From: Dermacentor variabilis
Taxonomy: Eukaryota > Arthropoda > Arachnida > Ixodida > Ixodidae
DNA length: 64,000 bases
Reading direction: 5' to 3'
Assembly (NCBI RefSeq): GCF_050947875.1
Contig: NC_134568.1
Span: forward strand, 254,067,778-254,131,777
The translations under genes were made by a program, and so were the position numbers. Position 1 is the first letter of the stretch. Every line of letters begins with the position of its first letter. The notes below the pieces were generated by a model. The model was given only the letters and a program-made list of their open reading frames with translations. It made no database searches and was not told the DNA's origin. This document shows, one piece after another, positions 56,348 to 64,000 of the stretch.

Positions 56348-56524
56348 ATATTGTCACGGAGATAAGTAAGACGAGCTCGACGAAAGAGAACAGCGTTCTT
56401 TAATGATGGCCGACACCCAAAGACCCAGCGTACAACAGCGCCCTTCGCCGTCTTCTGTCTGGCGGTCGGTGCCTGTAGTCAGCAGCAGACTTCTGGCCAT
56501 AGGAACTCGTAGTGGGCAGCTTAC
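56348..56524 (-). repeat. 177-bp direct repeat, left copy (probable LTR fragment)
   Basis: Identical to 59858-60034. Read on the minus strand it ends ATTAAAGAACGCTG ... CTCCGTGACA, which looks like the 3' part of an LTR oriented opposite to the gypsy pol frame beside it. Its right edge is where the gypsy body begins. Confidence 0.9.
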
Positions 56525-56704
56525 CGCACAGGGAAAGTATTCATTAGTGGTGCGATTCCATCAGGACTCCTGGAGAACCCTGTAGATCGCGAAACTACAC
56601 TGTGTGTTTGTGGTGATACGGTCATACCTGCGTCATCTACCGTTTGCGTTCCCGTTGTCTGTTGCGGCGCCGATTCCGACAGCTTCGAAGCTACCGTAGA
56701 ACCG
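56525..56704 (+). mobile_element. 5' edge of the gypsy body, partial protease-RT spacer
   Basis: Sequence in frame with the downstream pol is readable from about 56635 (VCVPVVCCGADSDSFEATVEP region). Before that there are stops. Gag, most of the protease and the 5' LTR are missing. Confidence 0.5.
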
Positions 56705-59638
56705 ATGCACTTTAACTGTGTGAAGAAGAATGTGTTGGTGCCACATTGTGTGGTGTCAATCAAAGGCGGACGCACTGGCTTATGGACAGTAAACTGTTCT
56801 AAGGAGCCCGTTATACTACCAGACGGCATGAAATTAGCCTTCGCCAGGGAACACGCGTCCTTTTCAGTGGCTGAACTTACATATGTGCCGGAAGAACCGG
56901 ATGGCCACAGTTCGGAAACAGCCCTTATGTCGATGGTAAATAAATCGCTCAGCGCGAGTGAACGCCGAAAGTTAGTGCGTGTGCTTTCGAAGCACGTTTC
57001 AGTATTCGACTTTGCGCAGAAAGACAAAATGCCTGCGATCCCTGCGTCTAGAACGCGCCATACCATCAACACGGGTTCGGCAAATCCGATTAGACAAAAG
57101 CCATATCGTGTTTCACCATCAGAGCGCCAGATTATCAATGAACAAGTGCACGAAATGATGAAAAAGGGAGTCGTACAAGAGTCAGCGAGTCCGTGGGCAG
57201 CTCCAGTGATCCTTGTTAAAAAAAAAGACGGATCTTGGAGATTTTGCGTCGACTATCGCCGTTTGAATGCTATAACAAAAAAGGACGTGTACCCACTTCC
57301 ACGTATTGATGACGCAATAGACTGCCTTCATTCCGCCTCTTACTTTTCCTCAGTAGATTTACGATCTGGCTATTGGCAAATTCCGATGCATCCTGACGAC
57401 AAGGAGAAGACTGCCTTTGTAACCCCTGACGGCCTCTTCGAATTTAATGTGATGCCATTTGGATTGTGCAACGCTCCGGCAACTTTCGAGAGATTTATGG
57501 ACACTGTTCTGCGCGGCTTGAAGTGGAACATCTGCATGTGCTACCTCGACGACGTCGTCATCTTTGGCCGCACCTTCAGTGAACAGAACTCGCGCCTGGA
57601 TATTGTCCTGAACTGCATCAGAAACGCTGGTCTAGTTTTAAACTCTAAGAAATGCCACTTCGGTGAACGCCAAACCCTTGTGCTTGGGCACCTTGTCGAC
57701 AAGGATGGCATCCGCCCTGATCCCCAGAAAACAGCAGCCGTTGAAGCGTTCAGTGCACCACGCTCTGTCAAGGAGCTCCGTAGTTTTCTGGGGCTTTGTT
57801 CCTATTTCCGCCGATTTATTCCTAAATTCGCCGACGTCGCGTATCCGCTGACATGCCTGCTACGAAAGGACACCCCCTTTGAGTGGACTCCGGAGTGCGA
57901 GTCTTCTTTTCGTCAGTTGAAGTTTCTGCTGACGTCACGACCGGTTCTTCAACACTTCAGTCCTTCAGCTCCGACGGAACTCCATACGGATGCCAGTGGC
58001 ATAGGTATTGGTGCCGTCCTAGTTCAACGCTACGGTGACCGCGAACACGTGATCGCATATGCAAGCCGCTCATTAAGTAGGCCCGAGCAGAATTACACTG
58101 TCACGGAACAAGAATGCCTCGCGGTAATATTTGCGGTTCAGCGGTTTCGTTCTTACCTGTATGGACGCCCCTTTACAGTGGTCACCGACCACCACTCATT
58201 GTGTTGGCTTGTGAATCTTCGTGACCCTTGTGGCCGTCTTGCGCGCTGGGCGCTCCGACTGCAAGAATACAGCTTCACCGTATCTTATAAGAGCGGTCGA
58301 CGACACGCTGACGCGGACTGCCTCTCGCGTATGCCACTTAGCATCACGGACTGTGACGCCGACGACTTCGATCACCTCGTGGCTTCTGTGTCACAGCGTT
58401 TTCCAGACTTCGACTGCTTCAAAGCCGAACAGCGAAAAGACGATAAATTAACACCGCTCTTCGCCTCGACGACAGCAAACCATTTCTGTGTACGTGATGG
58501 ACTCCTGTATAAGAAGAACTTTTCCAGCACTGGCGCACGTTTGCTCCTAGTGGTACCGGAGAGCCTTCGCACAGCGATTCTGAGTGCTATGCACGATGAC
58601 CCTACGTCTGGCCATTTAGGTTCGGCGAGGACGCTCTACCGGATTCAGGAGCGCTTTTATTGGCCTGGAATGCGACAGTCTGTTGAGACGTATGTTGCCA
58701 GTTGCTTGCAGTGTCAGCGCCACAAACGGCCATCTACTGCTCCAGCTGGTCTCCTGCAGCCGATCCCGCCTCCAAGCACGCCTTTCCAACAAGTGGGCAT
58801 TGACTTCGTAGGTCCATTTCCAAAATCAGCCAAGGGAAATCGTTGGATAGTTGTTTGCGTCGACTACCTCACGCGCTACTGCGAGACGGCGGCCGTGCCC
58901 TCCGCAACTGCCACGGACGTTTCAACATTCCTACTGCAGTATGTGATCCTGCGACATGGTCCGCCTCGCGTGATCATCAGCGACCGTGGACGACAATTCA
59001 CAGCGGACGTCGTAGAGGAGCTGCTTCGTTTGTGTGGATCCCACTTGCGTCACTCGACACCATACCATCCACAAACGAATGGGCTTACGGAGCGCACCAA
59101 CCGCACAATTGTAAACATGCTATCCATGTATGTTTCATCCGACCACAAGAACTGGGATGACGTACTGCCTTTTATCACGTACGCGTTCAACACCGCCAAG
59201 CACGAGACTACCGGCTATAGCCATTTCTTCCTGCTGTACGCACGGCCACCCCGGTACACAATCGACACTGTTTTCCCTTTCTGTAGTCATGAAAATCGCA
59301 CTGTCGCCGAGACTCTCTGCCTTGCCGAAGAAGCTCGTCGTATTGCTCGTTTGCGCACTTTGGCATCGCAGGACCGATCAAAAGAACGCTACGACATTCG
59401 CCACCGTCCGGTAACCTATCGCCCTGGTGATTTAGTTTGGCTGTGGACTCCAGTACGGAAACGCGGGTTATGCCAAAAGCTTTTGGCCACCTACGATGGA
59501 CTATTTGTTATTCTTAACAGACTCACGGAAGTAACGTATAACATAGCTCGCCTCACGGCGAGTGGTAGAAGAGCTGCCAAGACACAAGTGGTCCATGTCG
59601 CCCGCTTGAAATTGTTCACATCCAGGCAAATGGATTAA
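56705..59638 (+). CDS. Ty3/gypsy pol: reverse transcriptase, RNase H, integrase
   Basis: A 977-codon frame without stops. RT spans about residues 145-335 with SVDLRSGYWQIPM (catalytic Asp218), MPFGLCNAPATF and YLDD (280-283). RNase H covers about 420-545 (LHTDAS, EQECLAV, VTDHHS). The integrase zinc part is at about 630-673 (H...H...CLQC), with core acidic residues D700, D760 and E796, giving the 35-residue D-to-E spacing. The C-terminal module KLLATYDGLFVI resembles the GPY/F module with GLF. All catalytic residues are intact, so the copy is young, but without gag, protease and 5' LTR it cannot be autonomous. The Met at 56705 is simply the first in frame. Confidence 0.95.
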   Translation: MHFNCVKKNVLVPHCVVSIKGGRTGLWTVNCSKEPVILPDGMKLAFAREHASFSVAELTYVPEEPDGHSSETALMSMVNKSLSASERRKLVRVLSKHVSVFDFAQKDKMPAIPASRTRHTINTGSANPIRQKPYRVSPSERQIINEQVHEMMKKGVVQESASPWAAPVILVKKKDGSWRFCVDYRRLNAITKKDVYPLPRIDDAIDCLHSASYFSSVDLRSGYWQIPMHPDDKEKTAFVTPDGLFEFNVMPFGLCNAPATFERFMDTVLRGLKWNICMCYLDDVVIFGRTFSEQNSRLDIVLNCIRNAGLVLNSKKCHFGERQTLVLGHLVDKDGIRPDPQKTAAVEAFSAPRSVKELRSFLGLCSYFRRFIPKFADVAYPLTCLLRKDTPFEWTPECESSFRQLKFLLTSRPVLQHFSPSAPTELHTDASGIGIGAVLVQRYGDREHVIAYASRSLSRPEQNYTVTEQECLAVIFAVQRFRSYLYGRPFTVVTDHHSLCWLVNLRDPCGRLARWALRLQEYSFTVSYKSGRRHADADCLSRMPLSITDCDADDFDHLVASVSQRFPDFDCFKAEQRKDDKLTPLFASTTANHFCVRDGLLYKKNFSSTGARLLLVVPESLRTAILSAMHDDPTSGHLGSARTLYRIQERFYWPGMRQSVETYVASCLQCQRHKRPSTAPAGLLQPIPPPSTPFQQVGIDFVGPFPKSAKGNRWIVVCVDYLTRYCETAAVPSATATDVSTFLLQYVILRHGPPRVIISDRGRQFTADVVEELLRLCGSHLRHSTPYHPQTNGLTERTNRTIVNMLSMYVSSDHKNWDDVLPFITYAFNTAKHETTGYSHFFLLYARPPRYTIDTVFPFCSHENRTVAETLCLAEEARRIARLRTLASQDRSKERYDIRHRPVTYRPGDLVWLWTPVRKRGLCQKLLATYDGLFVILNRLTEVTYNIARLTASGRRAAKTQVVHVARLKLFTSRQMD

Positions 59639-59672
59639 CTCACCCGGCGGGCTTTGTCTGGGACGAGGGGAA

Positions 59673-59857
59673 TGTTACGCATGAAGAAAATGAAGACCAG
59701 TGAACGTGCTTGTGGTCCCGAGTGGAGGAAGGAAGAAGAGAACGACGCTGAGTTGATTAACCAGCTGGCCGCTCTTGCGCCCACCTTCGATCGCGACCTA
59801 AAGTAAACGGTCCCCTTCATCCGTAAGGGTTAAAAACGGTCTCCTTCGCACGTAACA
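59673..59857 (+). mobile_element. 3' LTR of the gypsy element (185 bp)
   Basis: Begins TGTTACGCATGAAG right after a purine-rich tract (GGGACGAGGGGAA, 59660-59672) and ends CTTCGCACGTAACA. The ends TGTTACG and CGTAACA are perfect 7-bp inverted repeats. It starts 34 bases after the pol stop. No 5' copy is present at the left edge. Confidence 0.85.
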
Positions 59858-60034
59858 ATATTGTCACGGAGATAAGTAAGACGAGCTCGACGAAAGAGAA
59901 CAGCGTTCTTTAATGATGGCCGACACCCAAAGACCCAGCGTACAACAGCGCCCTTCGCCGTCTTCTGTCTGGCGGTCGGTGCCTGTAGTCAGCAGCAGAC
60001 TTCTGGCCATAGGAACTCGTAGTGGGCAGCTTAC
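59858..60034 (-). repeat. 177-bp direct repeat, right copy (probable LTR fragment)
   Basis: Base-for-base identical to 56348-56524. It directly abuts the end of the gypsy 3' LTR, and sequences diverge exactly after GCAGCTTAC in both copies. Confidence 0.92.
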
Positions 60035-61018
60035 TTCGCGTCAATATGCTCCGATTAGCTGGCCGTTCGTAAAAAGTGGATATGTCAAACAAAAACGCGA
60101 GTGAAATCATGACACACGGCGCATGTAGCAATATTAGAGAGCTTTATGTTAGGGAACGCAAGCCGCACCCAAGCGCTGGGGGACGCAAACTCCACTGTGG
60201 GCTATTTGCGCTTCTTTGTGCTCAGTTTGGATTCTTTTGTACTGCCGGCGGTTTGCCTCCCAAACTCTTGGATGCGGATTGCGTCGCTTGATCTAAAGCC
60301 ATCTGTTAACTGCCCCTAGAAAACCTTATTCCGCATGAAATTACTTTGCAAGTATTCGTACCTACATCGATTTACTACACGTATCATAAAAACGAACCCC
60401 TACCGATCGTTACAGCGAACTAATTATACCGTAGGCCCCGATGACCTTCATTTCTTAAAAAAAGCTCCTCGAATGGCGAGCCTGTATTAGCATATCATTC
60501 CGTATACGTTATGAACAGGCGATACGCGCCCTGTCGTAATAGCGAGCGTTCTTGACGAAGACAGTCGGTTAAAAACATATTTCTTGCGACCGAAGGGCTC
60601 TGATTTCTGCCGGCGTTATGTAAATTTTACAGCGAAGCTGTTAGCATCTCGGTGGTCGGTATTTTTCCTGTCCCCGTCCGTTCGGAATAAATGTGGACCG
60701 ATCCCGGCGGCAGTGCAGGCCAGGACCAGTTGCTCGTAACCCCGTAAGGCAGAGGCTTCAAGTAGTTAGCAAAGTGAAGCGATAGTGCATACATTCTTTG
60801 AAATCGCGCATGCAACATACAGAACAGCATAAGTTTCAATAAAGAAAGAGCACACGAAAACCATCCGAACCATAAAATTGATGATAAAGCGCTCCTGATA
60901 ACAGTGCGAAGCACGTAGCGCTCTCTGCATACGTTTCCCGGTAAATATTACTGTTGCGCAAACTGCCACGGCAACAGCAGCGTGCGACGTGGGAGTGACG
61001 TGCGTCCCTAGCCTTTCG
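60035..61018. other. intergenic, no gene recognised
   Basis: No domain, repeat terminus or RNA gene seen. Confidence 0.4.
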
Positions 61019-61172
61019 TATATAAAAGAAGCAGCCTAGCAGCTGATTTAAATGTTGTTTCAGCATCGCTATGGGCGTCGACGTGCTGTCAAAATTATCA
61101 TTACTTCCCATTACTTCCCATTACTACCATTACTCTAAATTGCCATCACTACCATTACTCTAGAGCAATAAA
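61019..61172 (+). CDS. compact candidate transcription unit with a 30-codon ORF
   Basis: TATATAAAAG at 61019-61028, then ATG at 61071-61073 in a strong context (G at -3, G at +4), a 30-residue frame closed by TAG (61161-61163) and AATAAA at 61167-61172. The peptide starts MGVDVLSKLSLL and then runs over imperfect CCATTACT repeats, giving a Ser/Tyr/Leu/Pro-rich product without a known domain. All elements of a tiny mRNA are in order within 155 bp, but the repeated core could equally be a decayed simple repeat, and no homolog is known to me. Confidence 0.3.
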
Positions 61173-61505
61173 GCATTGCACACCCCCCTCAGCAGTTGCA
61201 GGGTTGGTTTCCAACAAGCTTCGCTGGGCATACACTTTCGCAGGGCCGGGATGGCGAGACAATTTTTTTTTTCCTTCAAAGTTAGAGGCCACGGGGTGTC
61301 CGATAAATTCTTGGAACTTAGACTAATAGACCTGCCAACGTTCGGTTCACGCTTGTGTTAAAAAATCACGTTTAAGGTGTGTTATAGGGCGTTATAAGAT
61401 CCATTTATGTGAGTGGAAGGTCCAGCACGTCAAATGTATTGCTGAAATCGAGCTGAATCAGATCCAGCGGTGTGCGGTGTTCCATATACGGTCGCTCAAG
61501 AAGTG

Positions 61506-61761
61506 CGCGATTCCTGCTGCGGTGGCTTAGCGGCAGTGGTGTTGCGCTGCTAAGCACGATGTCGCGGCATCAAATCCATGCCGCGGCGGCCGCATTTCGA
61601 TGGGGGCGAAATGTGAAAACGCCCTTGTCCCGTGCAAAGGGGGGCACCTTAAAGATTCCCTGATGGTCAAAATTAATCCGGAGTCACCCAACACGGCGTG
61701 TCTCATAATCAAATCATGGTTTTGGTACGTAAAACCCCTGAATTAATTAATTAATTAATTA
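61506..61761 (+). repeat. SINE, full-length copy with short target duplication
   Basis: The head GCTGCGGTGGCTTAGCGGCAG and the B-box-like region near 61563 are followed by the standard body and an (ATTA)n end. AAGAAGTG occurs on both sides (61498-61505 and 61762-61769), a likely 8-bp target duplication. Confidence 0.85.
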
Positions 61762-61844
61762 AAGAAGTGATGTTCGCTAATGCTGCTTCGCAGCAGCGGC
61801 CGGAACGAAAACCTTGTTGACTGTTGGTGAGGTAGTTGGACTCT

Positions 61845-62275
61845 TTGATTGATTGATTGATTGAAAACATCTTTATTTGCAGGATATTCGTAGAACTCGT
61901 GGGTGGGCCGCCTAGTCCGGTAGCCTACTGGTTACTGCTGCTGCGCTGGCCCTCCACACCAGCCAGTGCTGACGGTCAGGATCATCGCTGAGTAGAATAG
62001 ATTCCCACTGCCCTTCTGAGGGATTTGGAATGGGGTCAACTATGGGATTAAATTGGCAAGCCCACACCATGTGGTAGAGGTTAGCTACCTCTCCACATTG
62101 CGGGGAGTATAGTGTTGGGTACCACTGGTGTAACTTAGCTGGCATTGGGTATGTATTAGTTTGTAGTCTCCTAAGAGTGTTCTCTTCCAACTTATTGAGG
62201 GATTTATGTGGTGTTGGGTACTCCTTCCTGGCTGTTCTGTATGGTGCGAGATTGTCAGCATACACTGCTAAAGCA
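61845..62275 (-). mobile_element. LINE 3' end with (TCAA)n tail
   Basis: A 117-codon minus-strand frame (62265-61912) carries KEYPTPHKSLNKLEENTLRR, RLQTNTYPMPAKLHQWYP and CGEVANLYHMVWACQ, the cysteine-histidine tail of an I-group LINE ORF2. After the stop come AATAAAGATG (about 61876-61867) and a (TCAA)n tail at 61848-61865. 5'-truncated near 62275. Confidence 0.8.
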
Positions 62276-63591
62276 GTTAGGTCGCAGCGCCCTTCACGGT
62301 CATCAGGGGGCCTCTTTGAGGAAGTTGAGGGACTGTCTGTTAATACTATCTCAAACTTGCGGCAAACAAACTACAGGCGGACACCAGTTTCGAGATATTA
62401 TTTCCCAAAGTGTGGGCCGAAACACACGGGCGTTCCACTTACTTTTGTGCTTCGATGCATAAGAAAGCGTATCGTTAATAACGTAAGTGGAACCGCAGAG
62501 CGGTTACACGGCGACTTTGATGGCGCATACCTCCAAACTGGTGCCATTCTGAAAATTCCTTCCAAGTGGACGCGCCTTGCAAATTCGCCGGCTATGATTA
62601 GTAAATTACAATATGCGCCGTAAAGTAATTAAATATGAAGTTAATGAGTGAATGTTTTAATTAGTTGAACATGTGTTTCAATTTCTCTTGCAAGTAATGC
62701 CCCAAGCCCCACCCCTCTCTGAACAATCCAGCTCAAGGACTAGAATTATGTTATCTGCAAAAGGCGATTTCTAAAAATTACGGGAGCTTAAAAATGATCA
62801 TCCCGTGTATGCGTTTTACATATTTACACATGTACGTTAGACAAGCAGATTTCAGCGACGAACGTGTGCTTCAGCCATCACGGTGGGCCTTGTAGAGAAA
62901 ATGGAACCTTTATTCAGCATTAAAGTGTGTTGACTGACAAGACCTTAGTAGCTCGAGCTTCTAGAAATGCACCGCAGCTCCAGTCAGTGTGGCATTCTTT
63001 TTTTCGAACATACATTGTTAAATTGAAGCAATAACATCGCTAAATTATCGCTAAATTATCACTAAATTTCCCTTAAAAGTCGCTACAGTTGTCGCTAAAA
63101 CTGTCGAGTGAATTTGATTTAACAACACTTTAATCGAAGCTAACATGACGTAACGCACCTAACAATTCATGTTTTTTTTAGTGTCCGTGCTAATGAAGTA
63201 GAGACAGTGAATTTATTAGCCTGGTGTGGAGAACTTTATTTACTTACAATGAAAGATGATAGCTGAGGCTCTGTTTACCTTGAGATATTAAGATGAAAAA
63301 CTTAGCCCTGTTCAGAAGTTTACGGGTAACCTGGTTCTCCCACCAGAAAGACGCACTTGGTTCACATTAGGCTTGCAAAATTTCTAGGTTTAGGCACTCG
63401 TGAAACGAAAAATAGATTATGCAATACAACCTTACTTATGTTAACATGGCGATGAAAGTCGTGTGACTCCATAAAGGTCAAATACTACGTGGCCGGCCCT
63501 CGATCCACCTGAACGGCCCGTGCAGCATTGATTTGAGAAACGGAGGCAGTGCAATGGTTCGCGTGAACAAGCCCAGCCGCTCCGATATGTA
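62276..63591. other. intergenic, no gene recognised
   Basis: Short frames, with a small tandem motif CGCTAAATTATCG near 63035-63065. Nothing else recognised. Confidence 0.4.
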
Positions 63592-63830
63592 CAAAAATTA
63601 ATTATGGGGTTTTACGCGCCAAAACCACGATCTGATTATGAGGCCCGCCGTAGTGGGGGACTCCGCAAATTTGGACCACCTGGGGTTCTTTAACGCACGT
63701 GCACCTAAATCTAAGTACACGTGCGTTTTCGCATTTCGCTCCCATCGAAATGCGGCCGCCGTGGCCGGAATTCGATCCCGCGACCTTGTGCTTATAGCCC
63801 AAACCCATAGCTACTAAGCAACCATGGTGG
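63592..63830 (-). repeat. SINE, full-length copy
   Basis: Minus-strand copy with all landmarks: AAAATTAATTATGGGGTTTT at its 3' end, GGGGACTCCGCAAATTTGG, CACCTGGGGTTCTTTAACG, and GGAATTCGATCCCGCGACC (B-box side, about 63766-63784), ending near AGCAACCATGGTGG. A small insertion (GCACGT) lies near 63695. Confidence 0.88.
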
Positions 63831-64000
63831 ATCTCCGAAATCTACTGCTTTTTCTACAGTTCATATGACCTTTTATTCACCTGCTGCGCTCTAAACCTCA
63901 CCATAAAGTTTAAATTTATTGGAATAGGTCTTTATAATTTCGTTTAATACCCTCCTTGCGAACGTCCACTATACCCTTTCTGAAAAAAAAAACTGAAAAA
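63831..64000. other. window end, no gene recognised
   Basis: AT-rich sequence with an A-run near 63985. Nothing identified. Confidence 0.4.

Overview
This is nuclear DNA from an arthropod, most likely a hard (ixodid) tick. The evidence is two animal cytosolic sulfotransferase genes, at least nine copies of a tRNA-derived SINE that matches my memory of the tick family called Ruka, several non-LTR retrotransposon families, two Ty3/gypsy elements, TIR DNA transposons and fold-back elements. There is no operon structure, ribosome-binding site, CRISPR array or other prokaryotic feature. Assignments rest on reading motifs by eye; no database search was possible.

Host genes. A sulfotransferase (SULT) with a single-exon coding region lies on the minus strand at 2.3-3.2 kb. 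A second SULT of two coding exons lies on the plus strand at 42.4-44.0 kb. They are head to head, so any upstream non-coding exons and promoters must lie in the 39 kb between them, which is mostly mobile-element debris. Weaker gene-like signals are a 56-codon exon-like reading frame (689-859), a TATA/Inr core promoter (15.6 kb), a TATA promoter followed by a two-codon exon (53.9 kb) and a compact TATA - 30-codon ORF - AATAAA unit (61.0-61.2 kb).

Mobile DNA, left to right. 1.2-9 kb: a GC-rich repeat, fold-back elements and a decayed RNase-H LINE. 11.0-13.0 kb: a 5'-truncated LINE whose reading frame is still open. 13.5-17.7 kb: SINEs, a MITE-like element and LINE tails. 18-28.5 kb: nested LINEs. 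Here an RTE-like LINE is split by a 2.6 kb transposon with TTAA target duplications that carries a THAP exon, followed by a LINE that has lost its RT core and a nearly full-length CR1-like LINE with duplicated 5' monomers. 29-31 kb: an inverted Penelope-like pair broken by a LINE tail. 32.9-37.9 kb: a 5 kb element with TAA target duplications and a TIR containing GCTGTTTCACATG, itself holding a dead LINE. 46-47 kb: a dead THAP exon and a 217-bp tandem duplication. 48.2-52 kb: a decayed gypsy element. 56.3-60.0 kb: a young gypsy pol frame of 977 codons with its 3' LTR, flanked by an identical 177-bp direct repeat that is not its own LTR. 61-64 kb: SINEs and a LINE tail.

How it fits together. 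The two SULTs probably transfer sulfonate from PAPS to small amines, phenols or steroids in the cytosol. The rest is a layered record of transposition. The most novel candidates are the THAP-carrying TTAA element, the TAA-flanked 5 kb element, the identical direct repeats around the gypsy body and the fold-back family that shares the motif GCTAGTTGGT.
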